A stretch of DNA of 64,000 bases from Agapetus fuscipes (GCA_951799405.1 OX637332.1:1307001-1371000), one strand, 5' to 3'; counted from the stretch's first letter, positions 39,225 to 50,251 are shown. Notes: generated from the letters alone by a model not told the origin. Made by a program: numbers and translations.

Positions 39225-39770
39225 TAGTTACAAAGATATATTAGCATTGAAAGCTAGTATCAAATGCATGCCCACAAACACACACGTGTAGTTCGCGCTT
39301 ACGAATGCTTAATGTGTACTTACAAATAAAATCTTAACCTCAAATGAAAATAAACCCTTCAACTTTATTTATTTGTATAAATTCATAATTAGAAATAAGG
39401 ATGTACATAGTTTTGATACAAGAGGGAAAAATGATTTAAGAAAGTTAAAATGAAGAACAGTGAAATATGACAGAGGAGTTGTGCACAGAGGATTTGATAA
39501 ATATAATAAAGTACCAGCGGAAATCAAGCAAACTAGTGACGTAATTAAATTTAAGGAAAAAGCTGTCAGGTTCCTACTTGCACAGCGCCTCTGACATAAC
39601 TGTTTTTGTTTTGACTTTATATGTAATTGTTTAAATTAGCATTATTTTGCTACAATAAAAAAAAAAAAAAACTTTTGTAGATCTTCCCTGACACAGGGGT
39701 GACAGAGCAAAGTGAAGCATTTCTTACAGTATGGGTGGTCAGCCTCAAACCAACCTATAAGTCAAGGAAG
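39225..39770 (-). mobile_element. RTE-1 3' region split by a LINE end
   Basis: Parts are 39225-39366 and 39672-39770. The consensus CAACTTTTGCCGACC is broken after CAACTT, and ACTTTT resumes after the A tail. Confidence 0.75.
39367..39671 (+). mobile_element. LINE 3' end with poly-A, nested in RTE-1
   Basis: The plus-strand reading DTRGKNDLRK, then VVHRGFDKYNKVPAEIKQ and KFKEKAVRFLLAQ, resembles the extreme C-terminus of Jockey/CR1-group LINEs. It ends in AATAAAAAAAAAAAAAA. An AACTT-like duplication flanks it. Confidence 0.65.
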
Positions 39771-39774
39771 TCAT

Positions 39775-40215
39775 GAAAATATAATATGTAACATTAGAGA
39801 TTCACATTATATGCATTTTCACAAACAGGCACGTATAAATTCGCGCTTAAACATGCCGCATGTGGTCCTACAATATAAAAAACCGAATCTCAAATGAGCA
39901 TACACCCTGCAACTCATGTCGATCTTCCCTGAAACAGGGGTGACATTGGCAAAGTGAACCTTTTTCTACAGCATGGGTGGTCAGCCGCACGCCAACCTAT
40001 ATGTCAAGGAACATACACAAAAAATTACATTTTTAATATCAACAAATTATAACATGTATGGACATCAAAAACTAACAAAAAACAAATTTCAATTTAAAAA
40101 ACCCTAGCCGCCAACATCACAGATTAGCCGTCATTTCTTTCTGTCCTTACACACTTCTTTCATTTCCTCCAGATTCATAACCTTCTTCATACAGGCTCTC
40201 CTTTATTATGACTCC
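39775..40215 (-). mobile_element. RTE-1 with UTR and coding end
   Basis: 3' region to 40011, UTR to 40100, and a coding end corresponding to MTLDEMKEVCKDRKKW up to 40215. Confidence 0.75.
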
Positions 40216-40537
40216 GGATATTGCGGATGGCAATACCTGGCCGGATAGCGGCCGGATATCTCGCACATCTCTAGTTTGCTAAGTACATTTCTATGATTAA
40301 CGCGCGCTCACTAACATTCACGTCAAACGCTAAACACTGCGGCGCTCTTTACAATTATGATGTAAACGAGAGAAATATCGTTCCAGGAAAAACTTACACC
40401 CTCATAGTTTCACTTACTTTGTATTTACACGAATATTGCTAAACACCACCTGCAGTCAACATTATATTGTTTTACAATTTTTAACGTACAATTAGCGATT
40501 CACATATTATTAAATAGATTCGTGAAGAGGCAAGTCC
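40216..40537. other. Unassigned stretch
   Basis: Starts with CCGGATATTGCGGATGG and GGCCGGATAGCGGCCGGATA words like those at 32400-32700. No gene. Confidence 0.35.
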
Positions 40538-40862
40538 GGTCGATAGCTCAATTGTAGAGTGCTTGCATTCCATGCCGTGAGCTCGCATTCGAATCCCACC
40601 GAGGGTGTCAGAAATGATTTCCCGTTTCGGTGTTTATTTCAAACCCCAAAATAAAATACCGCTACGATTTACTCAGCCTTCACAAGAAAATGAGTGCCAG
40701 CCCTCTCGTGAACTGGGAAACCCCCACTTCAACTGAGGTGGTTGGCGTAAGGCCGGTCCCCTTACGTGTAAAAATAAATAGGTTCAACTCGCCACATGCG
40801 ACCCCTTCGGGGATAACGCGGCAAGAAGTCACACTATATGTGTAGCTTAGTTGCGTTTTTTG
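40538..40862 (+). mobile_element. SINE-B, full length
   Basis: Head CGGTCGATAGCTCAATTG with B box ATTCGAATCCCACCGAGGG, TTTCCCGTTTCGGTGTTTAT, TTACTCAGCCTTCACAAG, AACTGAGGTGGTTGGCGTAA, CCCCTTCGGGGATAACGCGG and TAGCTTAGTTGCGTTTT. It defines the complete family at about 320 bases. The head drives RNA polymerase III transcription in such SINEs. The LINE partner was not identified. Confidence 0.85.
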
Positions 40863-40867
40863 CGTTT

Positions 40868-40988
40868 TGTATGAAAACTAATCAGCTGTTCACTTGCGGC
40901 CATCTTGGATTGACAGGTCTTCATACAAATGCATCATTAGTTTGTCAAAGCGTGGGCTCAACCGACGACTAAAATGTCTAATAGCCCC
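40868..40988 (-). mobile_element. MITE-1 partial copy
   Basis: Contains one complete inverted end (GACTAAAATGTCTAATAGCC inverted) and the TTGGATTGACAGGTCTTC core. Confidence 0.7.
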
Positions 40989-41237
40989 TTTTGTGTTTAA
41001 AAATAGTATACACCAATAAATTGCAAAATAATTTTATTTTAGATTTTTAGTGCATTGGTAGTTGTCTCTCTCACCAACAATTCAAATCCTTTGTTATAAT
41101 AATGCTATAAGGATCCGCATTTGTCCACTCGGGGAAGGCTCGCCTTTTAAAAAGAACAGTATATTGCATTTTCAGGACGTTAGAAAAGCCATTTACTCGC
41201 TTGTTGGTCCTGCAAAAGCAACTCTAGGGCTGTGCAC

Positions 41238-43755
41238 TAAGGTGGATCGAAATCGTTTTTTTGGGAATTTCGATTTCGCGTTATTGACAAAAGCTGCTCT
41301 ATATCAATACAAACAATAAATTATACTACCATTAGGTCGAAATATTTGATCTTATACTGCCCCAAAGACTCAAAAAGTTAATAAAAATCATAAAAACTGC
41401 TATATACTTAACTTTTTTTTTTGTTTATTAAGAAAAAAATAATTGAAGTATAATGAAGTTCAAATTTAAGCACAAAGCATGATTTTCTATAAAAGATAGA
41501 AAAAATACCCTTTTATGGCAAAAAAAATGAAAAAATGGCAATCAACAGAAGTCTAGAAATAAGTGATTTTAAGAGAATTGGTAATCTTTCTTTAGATTGA
41601 AAAAAAGCATTATTTGTCGTGATTCCAGGTTTGTTTTAATGAATCCATCTCTTCTGATAAGACCGCAAACAGCAGCTGAAGTTTCTGTTACATTTTTTAC
41701 TAATTTTTCAGTGGCTAACGTGTAGCAAGGAAAATGGAAATGGCTTGAGATTAGTTCGTCAACAAGCAGTGGATTTTCTTAACAACGTGATGTTAATTCA
41801 CCGTTCATAAATTTTGTAACAAGGGGCTTGGTGACATTATTTTCGTGCCAGTTTATAAGGTTTTTTATAATTGTTTGCATCAAAATCAAATTTTCGCCGA
41901 TCGTTGTTCGAATTCTCAAAATTATTTCCTGTCGCGTTTCAATATTCTTCACAAGGCTAGAACTCATAAAAAGGCAAAGCAAGTGAGATATTTTTTGGAT
42001 GATTGAAATATCCATTTCTCTGTATAACAGGATGTAGTATCTGCTTTAAATTATCTGTCAAATATCGCGTCAGCTAGATTGTCTTGTGTAAGTGTCTAGC
42101 ACCATTAATGCAATGTAGTTAGTTTTGATGTAATACCACATAAGAGCATCCACTTTCATTATATAATTGATAATATTAACAGCTTGTCAGATGGTTAAAA
42201 AAAGAACACAAAGCTGTAGTATTCTGTGAGCCATCTTGAATGCACTAGTTTTCCAGGGTTTCTTTTTAATAAGCTTTGAGAACAATATCCAGACTTTTTA
42301 GTTATTCTCCGTCCAATAGGTAGATAACATTGGATAGTTAGAAACAAGACTATTGGAAGCTCTTCACAACTTTTTAATACCTTTTCTATGGGTCCAGAGT
42401 AACTTCTTGATCCACTTGTACAACCATCAATCTATTCAAATAATTGGCGCGGCAGTTCGTTGGCATGGAGTTGACAAATACACCACTGCAGCGGTTTTAC
42501 TAGATATTTTAATTTTTTTGGAATAAATTTACCAATTCCATCTGTATTAACAATAGTTCTATCACGTCCGATTACAGCAAAAAGGATGACATTGATATCT
42601 TTACTGATTAAAATATCCATAATTTTTCTTGTTATTACTGCTGCTTTTTCAGTGCTTAAAGAAATATGACTAATGTACTGTAACTTTGCGTCCTTAAGTA
42701 AGCTAATATGCTCCTTTTTAATTATATTTCTCTTATGATCTACTACATTAAGGTTTTTTTTACGTTCATCAAAGTATAAACCCAAATCTTAGTACCTAAT
42801 CAGAATCAATGATCACACCGCTGAACTTAGTTCTTTGCTTTTCACGGGCTCTTCTAATTTTATTTTGATCGAAAACTTTGGATGAATTGTTGTCTGAAAT
42901 AATACCAACGCTTTGTTGCCAAAACAAGAGCAGCTTCAGCCTTATTGGAAATGCCAAATTTATCCACAGGTAGGCCAAGGTCAATATTTTTTAATGAATA
43001 TGAATACGAAGTTTGAGGTAGCGTTCTCTGAAGTGCTAGTTTTTCTATTACTGTTGAGACTGGTTGTTGAGAGACATCAGTTGATAGGTCAGACAGATTT
43101 GGCAATGAACTTATAGATTTTTCTTCGTATGGTTCATATTTCTGTTTCCGGTTCAGCTTTTTTTTAATTTCCCGAAGCAGTTTTCAAATCATCACTCCTT
43201 ATGATCATTTATCTTTTGGTTCTTTGATCGATCAGAATATTTTTCAGTTATCGATACTTTAAGATGTTTTTCATAGTTAAATGAAGCCAATCTGTTGCAT
43301 TAACACGCTGATATATCAAAAATACACTTAGGATCTCTCGCAAATTTGTATGCGCAAAAAATATGAGTAGCGTACAACTATAGTTACATCTCTGAGAGCA
43401 CCGAATTGGTGACGCGCGTCAGCGCGGAGTAACAAATTTAGGGGGTGCCTCCACCCACCCCTCTCAAATTACAAGATACCAAACACGTAATAATAACTAT
43501 TTCATTCATTTTAAAGCAACAAAAAAAAAAATCGTTTGATTTTATCTAATACTTGATTCTTAAACACCGGGGTAAAAATGAGTAGTTTTATGTATTTTTG
43601 TAATTTTTCTGATGACTTGGGGCAGTATAATTAATTAATATTTTGATAAGATTTTTTTTATATCAGATACTCACCCCATAGAGCAACTGTTCTGCACAAC
43701 GCAATTACGAAAAAATGATTTTTAATTTTTTCCATACATACAGCGATCCACCTTA
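41238..43755 (-). mobile_element. DNA transposon of uncertain superfamily, 2.5 kb
   Basis: The ends TAAGGTGGATCG and, inverted, CGATCCACCTTA bound 2518 bases. CTGTGCAC is duplicated exactly at 41230-41237 and 43756-43763. An eight-base duplication occurs in hAT and P-type elements. The ends do not start CAG as in most hAT elements, so I leave the superfamily open. It carries a degraded minus-strand gene. Confidence 0.8.
41779..43105 (-). pseudogene. Transposon protein, broken into several frames
   Basis: Minus-strand pieces run 43105-42860 (LSTDVSQQPVSTVIEKLALQ), 42984-42796, 42785-42432 and 42015-41779. The third has GLYFDERKKNLNVV, KEHISLLKDAKLQYISH, NVILFAVIGRDRTIVNTDG and LVKPLQWCICQLHANELP. 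It continues past a stop into IDGCTSGSRSYSGPI. I recall similar LQWLIC-LH-NELP...DG-TSG proteins from arthropod transposons but cannot name the superfamily from memory. At least two frameshifts and stops make it inactive. Confidence 0.65.
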
Positions 43756-43801
43756 CTGTGCACGGTCTTTCCCTTTTTTTTTTTTTTACAGATTATAGTT
43801 T

Positions 43802-43850
43802 AAATTTGCCACCCCTAGTGAAATGGTGACAGAGTTAAATTAACAGTTAC
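43802..43850 (+). mobile_element. RTE-2 3' tip
   Basis: GCCACCCCTAGTGAAATGG and an ACAGTTACAG tail. Confidence 0.65.
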
Positions 43851-44261
43851 AGTATAATTAAATTTCAAAGTGTATAACACGTTTTTGTACGGATGGTTCA
43901 GCTTGGGCGATAGATGAGCCATAGATTAGCACCGAAAGACTACTACAAAGCGTCGTTGAAGTGACTACTCCCGAGAAGGCGCTTAATAATTTTATTATGG
44001 TTTTTGTATCTTAGAAGTGTTATGGGAGAGCTTACATTATTCCCAACGATTCGTTGAGTTAGCGACGTAGCCAACGTCTTCAGGAGGCATCCTCTGCACG
44101 ATGATTTAGGATAAACTTATTTCAATATCACCAACTATTGCGTACCCTCGAACGAAAGCTATAATTGTGATTGGGAATGTAATAATAGTTATTGTTTTGA
44201 GTCAATGTCAATCGATGGCAATATCTTATATAAATTTAATTATGACTTTTAAATTTATTAT
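43851..44261. other. Unassigned stretch
   Basis: 43935-43990 (AAGTGACTACTCCCGAGAAG) resembles the stop-codon region of the L2-like LINE. Nothing else recognised. Confidence 0.35.
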
Positions 44262-44421
44262 AATCTATAATCTAAGTTGTAAAGATATATTAACATTTAA
44301 AGCTCATATCAAATGCATACCCACAAGCAAACACGTGTAGTTCGCGCTTAAAATTGCTGAATGTCTACATAAAAATAAAATCCAAACCTCAAATGAACAT
44401 AAACCCTACAACTTTTGCCGA
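44262..44421 (-). mobile_element. RTE-1 3' region, truncated
   Basis: Tail TATAATCTATAATCTAAGTT, stopping at TTTTGCCGACC where plus-strand RTE-2 begins. Confidence 0.75.
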
Positions 44422-44726
44422 CCTGTGATGAGATGGTTTGGGCATGTGAAAAAAATGAATGATGATAGACTGACAAAGTGTATATACAGAGGAAATGTGA
44501 AAATTAAAAGAGAAAAAAGAAGACTGGGAAAATTATGGCAGGATCAGATTGGTGAAATTGTGAAAGAATAGAATATACACAGTGAGCGTACAAAAAGAAA
44601 ATGCATGAAAAGGTGATGATATGAATGAATTAAAAGAGGTATGTAAGGACAGGAAGAAATGAAGGCATCTCTGCAGAGGCTCTGGCCACCCTTAGCGGAA
44701 TGGCGACAGAGTTACAGTTACAGTTT
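44422..44726 (+). pseudogene. RTE-2 coding end and tail
   Basis: Encodes WFGHVKKMNDDRLTK, IHSERTKRKCMK and VCKDRKK with frameshifts and stops. Ends GGCCACCCTTAGCGGAATGG and ACAGTTACAGTT. Confidence 0.8.
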
Positions 44727-44979
44727 TAGTTACTGCGGGACTTTCTATGATAAAATATTAGTTTTTTGAAGTAGTTTTTATTCATCTTCAACAGATCTAA
44801 GATCTGTTAATTACGGATCGCCGTCCTGTGATGCAGAAGACCAGTTTTTTTCTATCTCTTAGGTTGGCGGCCTGGTAGACAATTTGGTTTTTAACCTATT
44901 CTCGCTTATACGGTCTCCATGGTCCCTTCAGGTATTATTAAAATTAATTTAAACTGAAAACAGAAAAATAATAATTAAT

Positions 44980-45200
44980 TTTTAATTAATTAAAATACTT
45001 TTTTAACTTTGTTACAATTCACTTGAGTTTTATTTTTTAAAAAACACAACCAGTTTCGGGAGAAGCAGTACCTCCCATCTTCAGGATATTTACACCTGAA
45101 GATGGGAGGTACTGCTTCTCCCGAAACTGGTTGTGTTTTTTAAAAAATAAAACTCAAGTGAATTGTAACAAAGTTAAAAAAGTATTTTAATTAATTAAAA
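44980..45200. repeat. Perfect 106-base inverted repeat with hammerhead-like arms
   Basis: Bases 44980-45085 and 45095-45200 are exact inverse copies around a nine-base loop. In the right arm CTGAAGA (45096-45102) is followed by the helix GGGAG/CTCCC, GAAAC (45123-45127), TG, GTT (45130-45132) and GTGT, which can pair with ACAC at 45092-45095. The arms also have AAGTGAATTGTAACAAAG-like outer parts, reminiscent of the hairpin at 57605-57824. Perfect identity implies a recent origin or gene conversion. Confidence 0.85.
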
Positions 45201-45596
45201 TGTGCTTTCACAAAGTTACTGCCCAAAATCTAAATAATATAATAATTAATTTTTCATGTATTTAATCTGAACCTTGCGCCCTTGCCCCTCCTCTTTGTAG
45301 TCTTGCCGGTACTGATTCACAGAGAGAAACAGTTTACAAAGAATACTCGATACAATCTCTTTGGGCTTTTAGCGAAGCAGAACTGTATTCATATCTATCT
45401 TCACATGGAACTCAAAGGAAATAACATATCAAACGTTTAGCTGTTTCTTTTGGATAATATTTCCTGGCGTCTCATAAAACTTTTATAGTTAAAAAGTAAA
45501 ACCTGATGCAAGAATACCTGAATCTTTTAGTAAAAAAATCTGTTTGAGACCATTTGTTTATTCGAAATTGTTTAAAGCATAGGTAGATAGTCTATG
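45201..45596. other. Unassigned stretch
   Basis: No gene or repeat recognised. Confidence 0.35.
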
Positions 45597-46020
45597 ATGC
45601 ATGCGTGCTTCCAGTAATCACTTATGGTTTGGAAACAAAAGGGCTCACCCAGTATAGAACCAACAGACTGAGGACGTGCCAGAGAGGCATTGAAAGGAGG
45701 ATGTTGGGAATCAGTCTCAGAGACAGGGTTCCAAACCAGGAGATCCGTAGACGCACTGGTGTCACTGATATCATATAGAGAGTAGCCTGCTTAAAGTGGC
45801 ACTGGGCTGGTCACGTTGCAAGAAAGGACCATGACAGGAGGCCCAGGATGTCCAAGCGGGGAGTGGGGAGACCCCAACTAAGGTAGTTGAACGACATCAA
45901 GGTAACTGCAGGCAGTTGATGGCTGAACACAACAGCAATAGATAAATATGGAGAAGATTTGTAGAAGCCTACTTCCAGGAGTAGACTGAGAAGGGCTGAG
46001 GAAGGAAGGAAAGAATGGTA
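45597..46020 (+). pseudogene. RTE/BovB-like LINE C-terminus, decayed
   Basis: Reads VYDACVLPVITYGLETK, then QRGIERRMLGISLRDRVPNQ, EIRRRTGVTDI and, after a stop, CLKWHWAGHVARK and GVGRPQLR. This is the MLG-SLRDR...RR-T-VTD...KW-WAGH pattern of insect RTE elements. Multiple stops make it inactive. Confidence 0.8.
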
Positions 46021-46121
46021 AGAAAAAATCTACTGGTATACTTGTCGAAAAGGCTTTGGGCCAGCACACGCCTCTCTTTAAATTATCGTTTTATTATGAA
46101 GATGACGATTGCTACCTCTTC

Positions 46122-46375
46122 GCTCCCCCAGTTCTTGTTTATCGTATACGCCAATATTGTCAAATATGACTTTTTCATGCAGTTGTCTTATGAATCAAAT
46201 TCTACACAATCTGAGCTAAGAAAAACCGCAGAACTCGATAATGTGAGAGTTCTTTTAAATATTTTTTAAATAAATTTATTGTTTTCATAAGACACATCGG
46301 TCCAGTACACATGCAAACATTGCTCATGTAAAATTTTCTCAATGGCGTATACGATAAACAAGAACTAAGGCAGCG
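46122..46375. mobile_element. MITE-3 with AGTTCTTGTTTATCG ends
   Basis: AGTTCTTGTTTATCGTATAC followed by GCCA at the left is exactly inverted at 46343-46366. The similarity extends outward to CGCT. The interior matches 34411-34645 and 52885-53090. Frames crossing it are not genes. Confidence 0.8.
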
Positions 46376-46786
46376 TGTTGTCGGTTGAATGTGGAATAAA
46401 ATTCTGCGTGAACGTTATCATTCGTTCTTTTTCTGTGAATGAACCATGCCATTTAGGTAAGAATATTTCATCTTGAAATAAAAATGTTAAATATTATATT
46501 TTGTTTCACAGCTTAAAGAGGTAAACTTTGCGTTGGTTGGTTTTATTTGCACAAACATTTCGTTGCGCTGTTTCTTTTTTTTTTAAATAGAATAAAGTTT
46601 GCTCATGTAACTTTTCATATTTACATACAGTTAATGTTGCGTTTAAATAAGCCACGGGGGAAAATATACCATAGCTAAATCACCACAGATGAAAAATATC
46701 TGACGCAACTCTCAGAAACGAATCATTTAATAAATTGCATCTTCCTATGACTTTACTTCGGAGGTCAAATTGGTATTGATGGTGGA
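46376..46786. other. Unassigned stretch
   Basis: No gene or repeat recognised. Confidence 0.35.
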
Positions 46787-46975
46787 GTGATGTTTTCCGG
46801 GATCTGTTGCCGTGGTCCATGGGAGCAGGAGCTTCCGGACGTTTCGTCCCTGTCTACCAAGGGCTTCTTCAGCGTGAAGTGTGTGGTGATGATGAAGATG
46901 ATCTTGATGAAAACTGTGACAGATCCCGGAAAACGGCAACAGATTCCGGAAACCATCACTCCAGCATCATCAGCC
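46787..46975 (-). mobile_element. Foldback/Penelope-like remnant with hammerhead-like motif
   Basis: Matches one arm of 24939-25173. On the minus strand CTTCACG (46873-46879) precedes CTGAAGA, then a GCCC/GGGAC-type helix, GAAAC, GTC and CGGAAG (46832-46837). The downstream TCCAGCATCATCAGCCGGCC also matches 25174-25195. Confidence 0.6.
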
Positions 46976-47207
46976 GGCCGTATAAGATTAAAACTCTTAT
47001 CCAAATTGGTATATTTATTACTTTCTTACTCTTCCATGTATTAAATAAAGTTTTAAACTTTCGAAACTAAACGGAGGGTAAAGGTGCCCCGTCGCTTCGA
47101 GCCTTGAAAATGTTTCCCGCTCGAGGGAATGAAACGTCGGCGACAAAATTACTGCGAGTAGAACATGGTCTAACCCGAGAAAAACTATATCATATTCCAT
47201 GTATATT

Positions 47208-47395
47208 ACTTGGCCCGGTCTGTAATCTAATGGTAAGAAATTTTCAAAAGATTTGTGTGAAACAATGGTAAGACTCCGGACTGCTAATTGGAATATAGAA
47301 GGTTCGATTCCTGGCGGAGCAAAAAAAAACAAATATGCTCTACGCTGGGTTGAAAAATTAATCTGCCTTAACCAAAGTCCCAGCCAGCCTTTCTT
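47208..47395 (+). mobile_element. SINE-A, old copy
   Basis: Has CCCGGTCTGTAATCTAATGG, GGTTCGATTCCTGGCGGAGC and ACGCTGGGTTGAAAAATTA. An insertion lies within the tRNA-like unit, and the tail is lost. Confidence 0.6.
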
Positions 47396-47499
47396 TCTTG
47401 TACGCAATGAAATGTGACATCAACTAAAAAATAAACTTCACTTACCACGAAGAAAAAAGTACTTTCTAAAAATTGTACTAATCTAATCTCCTCTCTAAT

Positions 47500-47745
47500 C
47501 TAAGTTGCAAAATGTATGTAACATTAGAGATTCACATTATATACATTTTCACAAACAGACACGTATAAGTTCAGGCTTAAACATGCCGCATGTGGTTCTG
47601 CAATATAAAACCCCGGATCTCAAATGAACATACACCCTGCAACTCCTGCCGACCTTCCCTGAAACAGGAGTGACATTGGCGAAGTGAACCATTTTCTACA
47701 GCACAGGTGGTCAGCCGCATATCAACCTATAAGTCAAGAAACACA
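47500..47745 (-). mobile_element. RTE-1 3' region
   Basis: Module with tail AATCTAATCTCCTCTCTAAT and an intact stem-loop. It adjoins RTE-2 in head-on orientation. Confidence 0.75.
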
Positions 47746-47747
47746 CA

Positions 47748-48754
47748 TTTGTAAATGGATGGTTGAAGAATACAGCGAATACAGCGAGTATTTTAATGTG
47801 TACAAAGGTGTGAGACAGGGTTGCATAATGAGCCCATGGTTATTCAATATAATCATGGATCATTGTGTTAAACAAGCGAATCTGGAAGGACATGGCATAC
47901 AAATTGGAGAGAGAAAAGTCGGAGTTCTGCTTTATGCTGATGACGCAGTATTAATTGCTGATTCAGCAGCGGAACTCCAGACAATGCTCTCTAGTTTGAA
48001 CCATGTTCTGTGTGCAAGCAAGTTGAAAATTAATGCAAGTAAGACGAAAGTACTGATTTTTGACAGAAGGGATGAAACTGAAGAATGCACGTTTATGTTG
48101 AATGGTACGAAAGTTGAAATTGTGGATGAATTTAGATACTTGGGAAGTATGTTTGAAAAGAATGGAAAGATGACAAGAGAACTTGAGAATAGGGTGTGCA
48201 AGGGAAAGCAAGTGGTCGGTGCAATAGGAAGAATAGCAAAGAACAAGCGATTGACGATGGATCTGAGAATGGCGGTACACAATGGCATATTGTTACCGAC
48301 TTTGATGTATGGAAGTGAAGCATGGACAGTGAATGATAGCGAAATGAGTAAAGTATGTACGGTGGAAATGAAGCATTTGAGAAGTATGACAGGAAAAACT
48401 TTGAGGGATAGAGTTAGGAATGAATGGGTAAAAAAAGAATGTAATTTGAAAGAGGATGTGAAAGTTAAAGTACAAAAGAATGTGATGAGATGGTTTGGGC
48501 ATGTGGAAAGAATGAAAGATGATAGACTGACAAAGTATGTATACAAAGAAAGTGTGAAAGGAAAAAGAGGGAAGGGACGACCGAGAAAAGTATGGAGTGA
48601 TCAGATTGAGGAGATTGTGAAAGAATGGGATATACAAAGTGAGCGTAAAAGAAGAAAATGCATGAAAAAGGTGATGGATATGAAGGAATTGAAAGAGGTA
48701 TGTCAGGATAGGAAAAAATGGAGGCAACTCTGCAGAGGCTTTGGCCACCCCTAG
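47748..48754 (+). CDS. RTE-2 reverse transcriptase, C-terminal two-thirds, open
   Basis: The frame is open from the truncation point to the stop. It has GVRQGCIMSPWLFNIIMD (palm motif), VLLYADDAVLIAD (catalytic YADD), LKINASKTKVLIFDRR, EFRYLGSMFEKNGK, LLPTLMYGSEAWTVN, RNVMRWFGHVERMKDDR-type thumb/C-terminal motifs, KGRPRKVWSDQIEEIVKEWD and QDRKKWRQLC. This is an RTE-like non-LTR reverse transcriptase that would copy its RNA at a nicked target. The endonuclease and the first catalytic aspartate motif are missing. The upstream ATG at 47684 lies in the neighbouring RTE-1 and is not a real start. The long frame without stops suggests recent arrival. Confidence 0.88.
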
Positions 48755-48795
48755 CGGAATGGCGACAGAGTTACAGTTACAGTTACAGTTACAGA
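47748..48795 (+). mobile_element. RTE-2 LINE, best copy, 5'-truncated
   Basis: Contains the coding region to the stop at 48754, a 20-base 3' UTR (the GCGGAATGGCGACAGAGTT segment), and four ACAGTT units. Other copies: 2664-2842, 34797-35850, 36485-36622, 43802-43850, 44422-44726, 49045-49334, 60519-60762. Confidence 0.85.
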
Positions 48796-49044
48796 AGGAG
48801 TTGAAAACTAGGTCTCTGATTTGTAAAAGTAACATGTAAAATACATTGATTACCTCATAGATATTGTGTCTAAAATTACAGTCTAGTCGAGGTTTGTGTT
48901 CCAAGGTTGGCTAATCCAACTGTCACTAATGATAGAGTCTATTTCAAAACTTCACTTACGTCCAACGAAATTTCAATAACAAGATATCGCTTGATTTTTA
49001 ATTGTTACATCTATAACCTAAATTGCAAAGACATATTAGAATTT
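48796..49044. other. Unassigned stretch
   Basis: A short RTE-1-like tail (ACCTAAATTGCAAAGACATA) at 49015-49040. Otherwise nothing recognised. Confidence 0.35.
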
Positions 49045-49334
49045 AAAATATTTATGTTTGAAAAGAATGGGACGATGACAAGGGAACTTTGAGAGTAGAA
49101 AGCAAGTGGTCGGAGCAATAGGAAGAATAGCAAAGCACAAGCGATTGACGATGGATCTGACATTGCCGGTACACAATGGCATATTGTTACCGACTTTCAT
49201 GTATGGAAGTGAAGCATGGATAGTGAATGATAGCGCAGTAAGTAAAGTATGTACGGTGGAAATAAAGCATTTGGGAAAACTCTGAAGGATAGAGTTAAAA
49301 ATGAATAGGTAAAGAAAGAATATAATTTGAAAGA
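49045..49334 (+). pseudogene. RTE-2 internal fragment with deletions
   Basis: ATGTTTGAAAAGAATGGGAC, CACAAGCGATTGACGATGGA and ACCGACTTTCATGTATGGAA match 48148-48450, with two deletions. It joins RTE-1 at 49335. Confidence 0.8.
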
Positions 49335-49552
49335 TGATGTAAAAAATGGTTCACTTTGCCAATGTCACCCCTGTTTCAGGGAAGGTCGGCAAAAGTTGCA
49401 GGGTTTATGTTCATTTGAGATTGGGTTTTTTATATTGTAGGTCCACATGCGACATGTGTGAGCGCGAAATTATGCGTGTCTGCTTGTGGGAATGCATTTA
49501 ATATGAATCTCAAATGATACACAATATCTTTGCAGCTTAGATTTAGATTTAG
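49335..49552 (+). mobile_element. RTE-1 3' region joined to RTE-2
   Basis: Starts abruptly at AAAAAATGGTTCACTTTGCC after RTE-2 GATGATGT and runs to TTAGATTTAGATTTAG. Confidence 0.8.
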
Positions 49553-49939
49553 AGGTCAGCTTCATGACAACGCTATCAAAATATCAATTTCAAAAGTACT
49601 TGTTCGCAGTCATAACACAGTCAAGCTTTATTTTTCAATATTAAAAATCAGGTGAATTAATTGAATTTTTTGTGTAAGTCATATCTAAAGGTGTAATAGT
49701 GTTTGTTTTTTAATACGTCAAGAAAATAAAATTTAATAAAAACACGGTCTACGCAATCTAATGACTTCTTTTAATTCTGAAACCGATGATCGATTTAGTA
49801 TAGACCCTATTATGAATTATTGGACACTAAAAGCTGAACCTAAATGCCCTTCGAGAGTTCACTTGGCTTATCGAATGGATGAATATTTAAACAAATATTC
49901 CAAGCAATGATCAGTCTATTGAACGAAACATCACATGTA
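49553..49939. other. Unassigned stretch
   Basis: No gene or repeat recognised. Confidence 0.35.
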
Positions 49940-50251
49940 TAATATCGTTAAAATCAAAACAGCTCTAAAATTAAAAGAATAAAGGCGTTTATTGGTATTC
50001 CTCTTAATGTGGTTTTACGATGTTTTACGATTTTTTTATTTCACAAGCACCTTTAGGACAAAAAAGGCCTAAACCTTGTCGGTAACACCAAAACCATACT
50101 TTGAATACGTAGTTGTTTGCTTGGGCATAAATAACAAAAAAATCATCGTAGAGCTATGGGATTTAGCGCATTAGAAAGAGTGGAAATTTTAAAGTAAAAT
50201 AGCATTCATAACTCATTTTTGACCAAAACGTCGCCTTTTAACCGTCGATAT
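49940..50251 (-). mobile_element. MITE-2, truncated
   Basis: Carries one end (CCTTTTAACCGTCGATA) and the interior GTTGTTTGCTTGGGCATAA. The other end is lost. Confidence 0.7.

Noticed and set aside
47932..48904. Minus-strand frames of about 200 codons
   Set aside because: They are shadows of the RTE-2 coding region, rich in Phe, Ser and His, without any domain.
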